A DNA stretch of 31,338 bases from an uncultured Clostridium sp. (GTDB lineage Bacteria; Bacillota; Clostridia; TANB77; CAG-508): NCBI GenBank assembly GCA_946495905.1, contig CAMMEP010000005.1, positions 1-31,338 on the forward strand, in the 5' to 3' direction. Below the pieces are notes generated by a model, which had not been told where the DNA came from, did not search any database, and was given only the letters and a program-made list of their open reading frames with translations. A program made the position numbers and the translations under genes. Below, piece by piece: positions 8,070 to 16,141 of this stretch. Positions within the stretch are counted from its first letter, which is position 1. The number at the start of each line of letters is the position of its first letter.

Positions 8070-9020
8070 CTAAATATCTATACTTATACTTATTTTTTGA
8101 GCGTTTTCTTTATCTTGCTCATAATTTTCTTTATCTAAAATAATGTTTTTAAAATTAATTTTGTCTATTGTTCTATATAGATTATACATTTTATAAAAAC
8201 GTATATTTATTGTTCTTTCCATTCCTGGTTGTAATTCCAAGCTTACCAATGGTAATTCGTTTATGATAGAATCATATTCTACTTCATTTGTGTCTACTAA
8301 ACAAATATCGTTACCATTTTCTCCTTCACTTATTACTATGGTTTTATCTGTATTGTTTTTAATTTTTACACTATATTTTTCATAGTCTCGATACATATAT
8401 CTATTAATAGCTGTTATTTCTATTTTTCCGTCTTCACTACTTTGTGTCTTATTTATGGTTTCTTTCTTTACAAAATTATTAATATTTAATTCATTCTTTT
8501 CTTCGTTTTCTACTACTGTAATATAATCTTCCACATTGTTAGAAGAATTTATCTCTCCTGTTGCTAATAAATTATTTTCGTAGTATATTATTCTATAAGT
8601 ATATGTACTATTAGTATGATGCCATAATTCTAAATTATATGTAATATTAGTTGTGAAGATATTATTACAATAGTTGTTAATAAATGTATCTAATGTGTTA
8701 TATAGTTCATCTTTGCAATCTTGACTTAATAAATTATACGCATTTTCATATTGTTTGTTATTACAGTAATCTACAAATTGTTGAATAGTTTCTATATTAG
8801 TGTTTGTTGTTTCTTCTGGTAATTTTTCACCTGTAATAACTGATTCACTTGGTATACTAGTATCTTCTATTGTAATAGAATTAGATGGTTGATATTCAGT
8901 TCTCGATTGTTTTAGTATATAATTTACTACTTGTATTATGATAATAATAAAGACTACAATTAAAATAGTTATTATTATCCTAATTCTGTTTTGGTTAAAG
9001 TATCTAATAAATCTATTCAT
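8070..9020 (-). CDS. Membrane-anchored VirB8-like protein with C-terminal beta domain (316 aa)
   Basis: The start at 9020 has GGAGG 8 nt upstream; the longer in-frame ATG at 9035 lacks a site. Residues 13-36 are one membrane helix. About 76-185 is a module like those in the 445-residue protein: NKQYENAYNLLSQDCKDELY followed by a beta-rich part, matching DKDYNYVYNKLDNTFKQ there. This NTF2-like pattern is what VirB8/TcpC proteins have. About 198-316 looks like an immunoglobulin-type beta domain (KYSVKIKNNTDKTIVIS) similar in style to DUF4352-like lipoprotein domains. It lies 29 nt after the VirB6-like gene and next to the wall hydrolase, in the middle of the T4SS operon. Function is inferred from layout and shared module. 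Confidence 0.7.
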   Translation of the reverse strand: MNRFIRYFNQNRIRIIITILIVVFIIIIIQVVNYILKQSRTEYQPSNSITIEDTSIPSESVITGEKLPEETTNTNIETIQQFVDYCNNKQYENAYNLLSQDCKDELYNTLDTFINNYCNNIFTTNITYNLELWHHTNSTYTYRIIYYENNLLATGEINSSNNVEDYITVVENEEKNELNINNFVKKETINKTQSSEDGKIEITAINRYMYRDYEKYSVKIKNNTDKTIVISEGENGNDICLVDTNEVEYDSIINELPLVSLELQPGMERTINIRFYKMYNLYRTIDKINFKNIILDKENYEQDKENAQKISISIDI

Positions 9021-9049
9021 AATTGTAGCCTCCATTTGTTTTTATTTAA

Positions 9050-11626
9050 TTAATCTATTTTCTTGTATTTTTTTAGCAATTTCATCATATGTTCAGATTG
9101 TCTGTTTAATTCATTTTCGTTCATATTAGCATTGGAGTTTTTCAAACCTCGTTTGAAGTTTGCTCTTAATCCATTAGCATATTTTTCATCTGTTCTTAAT
9201 TTTCCATCATCAACCCCATCAGCAATTTTAGCAATAGTTGCGGCTTGCTCTCTTGCTAGTCTTGTTTTTTCTTCATCATCTATATTCAAGTTTTCCATTT
9301 CTTTTTTTATACTATTCTCTAATTTTAGACTTTTCTTAATAGCTGATTTATCTGTGATGCCTGCATTATTAAAATAAGATGCCCTATCCATTAATTGATT
9401 TAATTCTCTACCAGATAATCTTTGATTATCATCTGTTGTAAATTCTTGAGATAGATATTCTCTCATATCTTCATTTCGGTTAAATTCTCTAGCCTGTCTT
9501 CTTCTTGTAGCTTCATCTAATCCTAAAGAACCTTCTGAGAAAGTATTTGCAACTCCACTTATTGCATTTCTTGCACCATTTAATCCATTTATTGCTACAT
9601 CTCCAAGTGCTCTATTACCCAATGTTGCACCTGCAGCACCATATGTTATAACATCTTCCAAGTCGTTTCCAGCAATACCAGCTGCTAATCCTAGTGTCAA
9701 TCCTAGTCCAGTTGTAGCTGTTCTTATTGCTGCTCTTCCTGCAAATCTTCCTAATTTCTTTAAATTTTTGCCATTAAATGCTGCTTTTCCTAACGCTTTA
9801 AATCCGTTTTTTATGTTTCGTTTAGGTTGTTCTGGAACTTGCGTATCTTGTGAAGTATTTGTATAATGAATTGGTGTTGGTTCTGTCTCTTGTTCCGCAC
9901 TATTGTACCTAGAATCCTCTGCCATCATTGTTCTAATTTCGTCTTCACTATAACCAGAATCTCTAAGAATCTGTTCGTATTCATCTGCATCATATTGATG
10001 TCCTCCACCAGCATCATTTGCATAAGCCTCTCTTGCCATTGCTTCTCTTTCTTGAGGATCCCATGCATCTGTTCCATATCCTTCATCATAAGCATCCAAC
10101 ATTTGTTGTTGAGGTGTTCTAGATTGATCATTTTGATTATTTCTATTACTTTGTGGTAATGCATTTTGACCTCCATTTCCTTGTGCAAAGGCACTATATC
10201 CATCTGGAGCGTCTACATCTTGTACATTATTGCTAGTTCTAACATTGTCATTTCTTTTATTTCCGCCACCGTGTCCTCCTTTATTTGCTCTTTTTGTTAC
10301 AGCATTACTTAGCATCTTAAATGCTGCTGCTCCTCCAAATCCTGCTGCAAAACCTCCTGCTGTATTTGATTTTTCGAATCCAAACATTTTTCTTAATAGT
10401 TTTTCTGCTGGTATAATAAATGCTAAGAATAATATTGCAAATATTGGATTTCTTGCAGCAATTTCTGAAGCACTTCCCAAGAAAATTGTATAGATTATTA
10501 AGTGGAATGGTTGTAATAATGCATTAAACACAAATTCTTTAAGCCAAATATTAAATGCTTGTGATTTTCCATCTCCTATTTTATCTATTGGATAAGTAAT
10601 TGCAACAAGTGGTGCCATTAATGTAAGAAATGCCATTGTAATGGCCCTTTTTACATAAGTCCATGTAAACATAACTGTATAAATTACTAATGCCAAATAG
10701 AATAATAGATAAATTAATCTAGTTGCCAAATCTGCATATTGTAATTGTAATCTTGTTAGTCCTGTTAAATTGGTTTTAAATTCTAATGTACCACCATCTT
10801 CTTGGTTTATTTGTACTATCATTCCAGAACTAGAAGATATACCTTCTGTTATCATATCTGTTACAGTTAATATAAATGACATAATATAATGTAAGAAAAA
10901 TACAATACATAATGCTACTACCCAATCCATTAACATTTGTTTATATTTTGCTTTATCCGATGCTGTACTAGAAAGAACTATTCTAATACCAACATATAAT
11001 AATACAGAAAGTAATACGATTATTGCTAAATTTCTTAAAGCAATATACCAGTTAGCAATTGTTGAGTGAAGTGCTCTCGTGATGGATCTATTATTCATAT
11101 TCTCTGCATCTTCATCTGATATACCATCTTCTTGTGTCCAGTCTCTTGGATTAATAAAGTTAACATCTAATGCTGGCACTTGATTAGAAAATATAGCTTC
11201 TGGAGTATACTTTATAATTGGAATTTGGTAAGTTCCTAAGTGGAACCAACCATCATCTAAATCTTCTTCTTCTATTTGTACAACTGGCATATCTCTATCT
11301 GCATCTGTTACTTCCATATCATATTCCGAAGCATCAAAATCTTCTACATCTACTTGAAAAGTATCCCATGGGTTAAATGCTGTAATTACTCCTCCTACTG
11401 CTTCTCCCACTGTATTAAGAACTCCTCCTTCTCCGTCATACATAAAGTACTGAATTGCTGATAGTACAGCATCTCCCAATCCAGCCACAAAATCTATGAT
11501 AGGTCCTAATAATAAACCTCCAAAGTCTGCTTGCGAGTAGTTTGGTATTACAAAGTTAAAGGATAACACAATTACAATTGCAATAATTATTTTCTGCATT
11601 CCTTTTTTGCTCATTATCTTTTTCAT
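9050..11626 (-). CDS. VirB6/TrbL-like T4SS channel protein with long cytoplasmic tail (858 aa)
   Basis: This is the polytopic inner membrane component of the T4SS. It opens with a signal or first helix (residues 11-31), an acidic extracellular segment to about 185, and then six hydrophobic segments (about 195-217, 231-257, 298-322, 328-347, 366-388, 393-411). The sequence MAFLTLMAPLVAITYPIDKI and the following QAFNIWLKEFVFNALLQPFH are typical of TrbL/VirB6-type proteins of Gram-positive T4SSs. Residues 420-858 form a hydrophilic tail: glycine/asparagine/glutamine-rich to about 600, then an alanine/glycine-rich segment 625-695 and a charged helical end. The segment GIRIVLSSTASDKAKYKQ resembles the pilin motif of this cluster. 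The start has AGGGGG 5 nt upstream and lies 9 nt after virB4. Confidence 0.85.
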   Translation of the reverse strand: MKKIMSKKGMQKIIIAIVIVLSFNFVIPNYSQADFGGLLLGPIIDFVAGLGDAVLSAIQYFMYDGEGGVLNTVGEAVGGVITAFNPWDTFQVDVEDFDASEYDMEVTDADRDMPVVQIEEEDLDDGWFHLGTYQIPIIKYTPEAIFSNQVPALDVNFINPRDWTQEDGISDEDAENMNNRSITRALHSTIANWYIALRNLAIIVLLSVLLYVGIRIVLSSTASDKAKYKQMLMDWVVALCIVFFLHYIMSFILTVTDMITEGISSSSGMIVQINQEDGGTLEFKTNLTGLTRLQLQYADLATRLIYLLFYLALVIYTVMFTWTYVKRAITMAFLTLMAPLVAITYPIDKIGDGKSQAFNIWLKEFVFNALLQPFHLIIYTIFLGSASEIAARNPIFAILFLAFIIPAEKLLRKMFGFEKSNTAGGFAAGFGGAAAFKMLSNAVTKRANKGGHGGGNKRNDNVRTSNNVQDVDAPDGYSAFAQGNGGQNALPQSNRNNQNDQSRTPQQQMLDAYDEGYGTDAWDPQEREAMAREAYANDAGGGHQYDADEYEQILRDSGYSEDEIRTMMAEDSRYNSAEQETEPTPIHYTNTSQDTQVPEQPKRNIKNGFKALGKAAFNGKNLKKLGRFAGRAAIRTATTGLGLTLGLAAGIAGNDLEDVITYGAAGATLGNRALGDVAINGLNGARNAISGVANTFSEGSLGLDEATRRRQAREFNRNEDMREYLSQEFTTDDNQRLSGRELNQLMDRASYFNNAGITDKSAIKKSLKLENSIKKEMENLNIDDEEKTRLAREQAATIAKIADGVDDGKLRTDEKYANGLRANFKRGLKNSNANMNENELNRQSEHMMKLLKKYKKID

Positions 11627-11635
11627 TTTTTCCCC

Positions 11636-13612
11636 CTAAAAATTAGCTCTTTTTCTTCTATCTTTTTGCATTAGTTTATTTAGGTTTGTTTCTACAAATT
11701 CAAATTCTTTTGCTGTTGGTCTAATTTGTAATATAGCACTGTCAGCTCCAACTTTTAATAATCCTTCTCCTTTTAAACAAGTTACTAAAAAGTTTGCTTC
11801 TCCTTCGCTTAGTTTAAATACTTCTTTTAAATATTGAATTTCTGATTTATCTTGTGCTAAGAATAATTTTGTATCGGATGAAGTAAGTACTGCTTGTGCT
11901 TCTGGTTTTTCATAAAAGTCTTGAAATCTTTGCGATATAATTGCAAGCGATACATTTCTTTTTCTTGCACGTCTTGCCATTGTATTTAAAAATTCTACTG
12001 CTTCTGGGTATGGAAGCAACATCCATGCCTCATCCACTAATACTCTTTTTTTAGCAGCTTTTGTTCTATCTTCACTATTTTTCTTAACATATTTTTCCCA
12101 TATCCATTCTAGTAAAATTTGTTGTGCAAGCGGTCTTGCAAATTTTTCTTCTAGTTGAGATATGTCTAAGTTAATAAATAAAGTTCCTTCTAGTAAATCA
12201 AATGTAGATTGTCCATCGAAATAAGCCATTTGTCCATCATATTCTCTTATGTATTGCTTCATAACTTTTAGTAAGTAACTGTAATGGAAACTATAATCTG
12301 GGTTTGTATTATCTGCTGCTTTTTTTTCTATTCTTTTATACCATGATCCGATGGTTGGCATTTCTTTCTTCTTTCTGCCTAACATATTGCCACCGAATTC
12401 TCCTCTTGTTGCTTCAAATAAGCTATTTGGATCACTATTTATTCCACGTGCTGCATATTCTTCTGCAACAGATTCTGCAATAATTTGCTTTGTAAGCTCG
12501 TTTACTTCGTCACTTCTCGTACTACCTTTTGCCATTGTAAGTAATGCTTGCGTAACATCTTCTACTTTGTTTTCTACGTTTAATACTAGTTTATCTCTAC
12601 CAGTTATTTCATCTTTTACAATTTCTGTTTCAATATCAAATATATTGATTACTGTTTTAGAAGTTGGGCTAATTACTACATTTACGCCCCCCAAACTTTC
12701 TGCCACAATACTATACTCGCCTTCTGCATCTAGTGCTAAACTTTGCACTCCCATTAAAACGGCAGATCTTGAAATTAACGTTTTCATGGTTACGGATTTT
12801 CCAGCACCAGACTTAGCAAAAATAACCATATTATAGTTAGTAAGTGAACTATGGAAGTTATCAAATAATATTGGCACTCCTGTTTGTTTATTTATTCCTA
12901 GAGGAATACCTGTTGGATGTCCTACTTCTGATGTGGTAAATGGAAATACGGTTCCCATGGATCTTCTATCAAAGGTATGTGTTTTTCTAACTTTATCTTC
13001 CATTAATGGTAAGTTCGATTTAAATGTTTCTTCTTGCATTCCCCATGCACTTTTTATTCCTACTAGCGATTTTGACATTTCTGTAGATAATAGTTTTGTG
13101 TATCTGTCTAAATCTTCCAAGCTATAAGCAAATAGTGTAGATATTACAGAGGCTTCATAAAGTTTATTATAACCTGCTGCAATTTCATCTCTTAGTTGTT
13201 CTGCTTCTAATCTTTTTTGTCCTAAATCACTTTCTCTGTTGATGTTTCCTCTATCTGCAGCTACAATTCTTTCTGTCTCAAGTTCATTAATTACTCTGTT
13301 TAACTCATTTTGTGATCTAGACTCTGCAATTGGGTTAATGTAAATAGATGTGTTAATATCTCCAAATAAGTATAAATCTCTAAATAGTTCTGGAAAGGTA
13401 CACATACGTGGCAAAGTAGAAACGAAAAAGCTTCTTGCATACCTTGTTACATTAGAAATAATTTCTAAGTGGTCTATATTACTGGCATCTATTCCAGATG
13501 GAGCTATTAATTCTTTTATGGTTTTTTTCTTTAATATTTTAAATTCATCTGGTCTTGTATAATCATTAAGCTGTTTTTGTCGTTCTTCTTCTCTTTGTTT
13601 TTTCTTGAACAT
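11636..13612 (-). CDS. virB4: T4SS ATPase VirB4/TrsE/TraC-type
   Basis: Cytoplasmic motor ATPase that powers T4SS assembly and transport. Using the ATG at 13612, Walker A is AKSGAGKS (about 266-273) and Walker B is VLVDEAW (about 524-530), followed by SQRFQDF in the motor domain. The N-terminal half has the VirB4 pattern (SFFVSTLPRMCTFPELFRDL, then SIYINPI), ending in TGIPLGINKQTGVPILFDNF just before Walker A. Length (658 aa) is normal for the family. The ATG at 13612 is favoured over 13633 because GGGAGG lies about 11 nt upstream; the longer start has no clear site. Its start overlaps the end of the TrsD-like gene by 47 nt, so translation of the two is probably coupled. No second VirD4-type ATPase is seen in the window. 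Confidence 0.95.
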   Translation of the reverse strand: MFKKKQREEERQKQLNDYTRPDEFKILKKKTIKELIAPSGIDASNIDHLEIISNVTRYARSFFVSTLPRMCTFPELFRDLYLFGDINTSIYINPIAESRSQNELNRVINELETERIVAADRGNINRESDLGQKRLEAEQLRDEIAAGYNKLYEASVISTLFAYSLEDLDRYTKLLSTEMSKSLVGIKSAWGMQEETFKSNLPLMEDKVRKTHTFDRRSMGTVFPFTTSEVGHPTGIPLGINKQTGVPILFDNFHSSLTNYNMVIFAKSGAGKSVTMKTLISRSAVLMGVQSLALDAEGEYSIVAESLGGVNVVISPTSKTVINIFDIETEIVKDEITGRDKLVLNVENKVEDVTQALLTMAKGSTRSDEVNELTKQIIAESVAEEYAARGINSDPNSLFEATRGEFGGNMLGRKKKEMPTIGSWYKRIEKKAADNTNPDYSFHYSYLLKVMKQYIREYDGQMAYFDGQSTFDLLEGTLFINLDISQLEEKFARPLAQQILLEWIWEKYVKKNSEDRTKAAKKRVLVDEAWMLLPYPEAVEFLNTMARRARKRNVSLAIISQRFQDFYEKPEAQAVLTSSDTKLFLAQDKSEIQYLKEVFKLSEGEANFLVTCLKGEGLLKVGADSAILQIRPTAKEFEFVETNLNKLMQKDRRKRANF

Positions 13613-14798
13613 TTCCTTCTGTACCTCCCTCATTTGAATTTTCTTCTTTCTTTTGTTTTCTTTCTTTTCTTACTCTTTCAATAGCATCATTAGCAACATC
13701 ATTTCCAACTGTTGCTCTATTTTGTTCTATAATTAATTCTGCCATTTGTGCAATTAAATCATCCATATTATTTTCTTTTCTTCTTACTGCTCTTTCTTTT
13801 GCAGATTGTGATTCTATTACTTTTTCATTTGCTTTGTTAAATCCTTCTTCTTCTATTTTTCTGTCTAATTCTTTCATTTTCTTATCTAATACATCTGGTG
13901 CTGTAGAATATAACTCATCATATCCTGCTCGTAACGCTTTATCTAGTCCATAAGTTTCTTGTTCATCTCTGTTGTATGCTACATATAGTAATTCTACTAG
14001 TTCATTTGAAGTTAATATTTTACCATTTACTTCACAAGCTGCTAATGTTCTAATAATAGATTGACATCTTGTATATAATTCAGAGAAAGCTAAATTTTTT
14101 ATTTCTTCTTTATCAAAATCATTTTGTCCTAATTCTTCTGGATAATATGGAACTACAATGTAATACTTTTGGTTAAGAACATTTTTGTTTAAACTCATTT
14201 TTTCTGTATTATAGATAATGTCTTTTCCATATTCATTTAAATTTCTTTGTTTAGTAAGTTCATAATATGCTTTATCTAATTGCTCTTTTGTATAGTTTCC
14301 AGAACTTTGCATTTCTCTATATCTCATTTCTTGTCTGTGTAAGTTATCTTCTATTTCTTTTACTTTGTCTTTATAGGTTTGTAAGCTAGATTCTAGATTT
14401 ATTGTTCTCGTTTGTACATAGATTTGTATTGGATGTCTAATAGTATTTAAAAATTGAATAAATCCTTCTTCTACGGAATTTTTTTCTACTTCTGACATTA
14501 AATCATAATTTATTCCTTGGCATTCCACAATCATGATATATTTATTTCCATTTTTCTGCACAATCATATTATCTTCTACTTTATCAAATTCCATAAAGTC
14601 CATTACAGATTCTACAGCAAAGGTTTTTGTTTTTTGCATTTTATTGTTAGCATCTTCTTCACTAATAGTGTTTTCTACTTTTTTTGATTTTTTGTTTCTT
14701 GAAGTAAAATATACGATGGCAAGTACTGCAATAAGCATTACCATTACAATTATTATGATGGTTAAAATGGATGTTAATGTTTCTATATTATTTGTCAT
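13566..14798 (-). CDS. Membrane-anchored TrsD/TraC-N-like T4SS protein (410 aa)
   Basis: One N-terminal membrane helix (residues 11-31) is followed by a basic cytoplasmic start. A folded region at about 60-300 includes FDKVEDNMIVQKNGNKYIMI and RHPIQIYVQTRTINLES, which I associate with the TrsD/TraC N-domain proteins that accompany VirB4 in Gram-positive T4SSs. About 130-185 and 305-350 are charged and likely coiled coil. The C-terminus is very basic (KTKRRRTTKTA). It probably tethers the VirB4 ATPase at the membrane. The start has AGGAGG 9 nt upstream and overlaps the end of prgI by 11 nt; the end overlaps virB4. This tight overlap suggests a fixed stoichiometry. The family link is from memory of motif style and gene order. 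Confidence 0.75.
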   Translation of the reverse strand: MTNNIETLTSILTIIIIVMVMLIAVLAIVYFTSRNKKSKKVENTISEEDANNKMQKTKTFAVESVMDFMEFDKVEDNMIVQKNGNKYIMIVECQGINYDLMSEVEKNSVEEGFIQFLNTIRHPIQIYVQTRTINLESSLQTYKDKVKEIEDNLHRQEMRYREMQSSGNYTKEQLDKAYYELTKQRNLNEYGKDIIYNTEKMSLNKNVLNQKYYIVVPYYPEELGQNDFDKEEIKNLAFSELYTRCQSIIRTLAACEVNGKILTSNELVELLYVAYNRDEQETYGLDKALRAGYDELYSTAPDVLDKKMKELDRKIEEEGFNKANEKVIESQSAKERAVRRKENNMDDLIAQMAELIIEQNRATVGNDVANDAIERVRKERKQKKEENSNEGGTEGNVQEKTKRRRTTKTA

Positions 14799-15135
14799 CT
14801 TTTTCTTCCTCCTTGTATATATATATCTTTTTTCCTTTTGTTTTAAACTTGATAGCTCTTTTTATAATATCGTCTATATTTTCTCCTCCTGTTTTTTTAG
14901 TAAACTCAAATTTTTCTAAGTTAGGCATTTTTAGGGTTCCTATTAGAAAACCGATTAATGCAAAACATACAGTAATAATAATTCCTACCATACCTAACCC
15001 AAAGGCTGAAAAAATAAAATAAAATAGTAGCCCAACAGCTCCTGCTATTACCGTATATATCATGCTTTTTCCTGTAAAAATAAATAATATTCTTCCTTCA
15101 CCCTTTACGTTTCTTGGCAAGTTATATGTTCCCAT
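14788..15135 (-). CDS. prgI: PrgI-family T4SS membrane protein
   Basis: A 115-residue inner membrane protein of Gram-positive T4SSs (VirB3-like position). Two hydrophobic segments (about 27-45 and 48-68) are followed by MPNLEKFEFTKKTGGENIDD and a basic tail, the standard PrgI layout. The start MGTYNLPRNVKGEGRILF is chosen because AAGGAGGA sits about 7 nt upstream; an upstream in-frame ATG (15168) lacks a site. Gene order prgI, trsD-like, virB4 is the typical arrangement. It is the first gene after an intra-operon terminator (15202-15239) and has a candidate extended -10 promoter (15174-15182). Confidence 0.88.
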   Translation of the reverse strand: MGTYNLPRNVKGEGRILFIFTGKSMIYTVIAGAVGLLFYFIFSAFGLGMVGIIITVCFALIGFLIGTLKMPNLEKFEFTKKTGGENIDDIIKRAIKFKTKGKKIYIYKEEEKDDK

Positions 15136-15173
15136 ATTCACTTCCTCCTTAGTTTTAGTTCTATACATTATAT

Positions 15174-15182
15174 ATTATAGCA
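15174..15182 (-). promoter_or_regulatory. Candidate extended -10 promoter for prgI and downstream T4SS genes
   Basis: On the minus strand TGCTATAAT (15182 to 15174) forms an extended -10. A second overlapping TATAAT 9 nt downstream has a weak TTATCA 17 nt upstream. No consensus -35 fits the first. It lies between the intra-operon terminator and the prgI ribosome site. Confidence 0.45.
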
Positions 15183-15201
15183 GATAATTTGATAAAAAGA
15201 T

Positions 15202-15239
15202 ACAAAAAAATAAAAAAAGTGCATATAAAATGCACTTTT
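15202..15239 (-). terminator. Intra-operon terminator after the pilin genes
   Basis: A perfect 10-bp stem (15215-15224 with 15230-15239, core AAAGTGCAT/ATGCACTTT, 5-nt loop) is followed on the minus strand by a T-rich run (15202-15214). It separates the three pilin genes from prgI-virB4. Confidence 0.75.
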
Positions 15240-15240
15240 A

Positions 15241-15281
15241 ATATAATTGTAATATTTTTGTAATATAATTGTAATATTTTT
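15241..15281. repeat. AT-rich direct repeat, two copies of 19 bp
   Basis: ATATAATTGTAATATTTTT occurs at 15241-15259 and again at 15263-15281, period 22, directly after the third pilin gene and before the terminator stem. Confidence 0.75.
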
Positions 15282-15286
15282 TATTA

Positions 15287-15655
15287 CTAGCCTGTTATAC
15301 TTTGTGACATTGCTATTACTGCTTTTGCAATAGCTGATGCACCAAAGATTAGTACAGCACCAATTAAATATGGTATCATGGTCTTTTTATATTCTGCTTT
15401 TTCAGATGCACTACCCATCATGTATTTAATACCTAAGATTAATAATACGATTACAGCTACAATGATACCTATTGTAGTAATAATGCTAACAATGTTAGCA
15501 CCAACATTTTGAATACCACCAGTATCTGCATTTCCACCACTGAATAAGTTTTCAACTGTACTAGCTGAATTATTTGCCATAACCATTGTTCCCATAGCAG
15601 CAACAAATATTATTGCAATTAGTATTACACTTAATATTTTCATAGCTTTAACCAT
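15287..15655 (-). CDS. VirB2/TrbC-like T4SS pilin, third copy (122 aa)
   Basis: A small secreted membrane protein of the T4SS pilin type. It has an N-terminal signal peptide (about residues 5-27, likely cleaved after VMA), a short soluble part, and two hydrophobic helices (about 53-77 and 92-115). Between them is the polar loop GSASEKAEYKK. The core motif GIKYMMGSASEKAEYKKTMI is shared with the two upstream genes. The start has AGGAGG 7-8 nt upstream. It is the pilin gene nearest the intra-operon terminator. As in conjugative machines it could form the pilus or the inner membrane pore lining; which of the three copies is the major subunit is not visible. Confidence 0.85.
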   Translation of the reverse strand: MVKAMKILSVILIAIIFVAAMGTMVMANNSASTVENLFSGGNADTGGIQNVGANIVSIITTIGIIVAVIVLLILGIKYMMGSASEKAEYKKTMIPYLIGAVLIFGASAIAKAVIAMSQSITG

Positions 15656-15725
15656 GTCTATTCCTCCTTTTTTATTTATATATAAGTATCCCTTTTTTAT
15701 GAGATAATTTTAAAATCTAAATTAA

Positions 15726-16124
15726 TTATGCTTGGCTTAAAATACTTACCACTATTTTCCATATACCAAATGCTCCGAAAATCACAATACAACCTGCTAT
15801 GTATGGAATTAATGTTTCTTTAACTTTTGCTTTTTGTTCTACACTTCCTGTCATAAATTGTATCGCAATCACTAGTCCTACAATAACTGCTATAATAGTA
15901 GCAATTACTAGTAATGCATTATATACCATATTTGACATATCTACTAGATTATCTTCATCTATCGCCGGCGAGTCATCTTCTATCCCTGAATTTATGAATT
16001 CTTGTGCTCCTCCAATTACGTCTGATATTGAAGATGCTTGTACAAAGTTTGTATTAAATGTTAAAATACTTAATAGTATAACAAATAAAATTATTAGAGT
16101 TTTTCGAATTATTCTTTTACTCAT
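15726..16124 (-). CDS. VirB2/TrbC-like T4SS pilin, second copy (132 aa)
   Basis: Same layout as its neighbours: signal peptide ending near VQASS (residue 30), a soluble acidic segment (DDSPAIDEDN), then two hydrophobic helices (about 67-92 and 106-130) joined by GSVEQKAKVKETL. It is more divergent than the other two at the loop (AIQFMTGS rather than GIKYMTGS). The ribosome site AGAGGAG lies 7-8 nt before the ATG. It begins 17 nt after the first pilin gene ends and is 70 nt from the third. It may be a minor or specialised subunit. Confidence 0.83.
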   Translation of the reverse strand: MSKRIIRKTLIILFVILLSILTFNTNFVQASSISDVIGGAQEFINSGIEDDSPAIDEDNLVDMSNMVYNALLVIATIIAVIVGLVIAIQFMTGSVEQKAKVKETLIPYIAGCIVIFGAFGIWKIVVSILSQA

Positions 16125-16141
16125 TGTTATGCTCCTCTATT

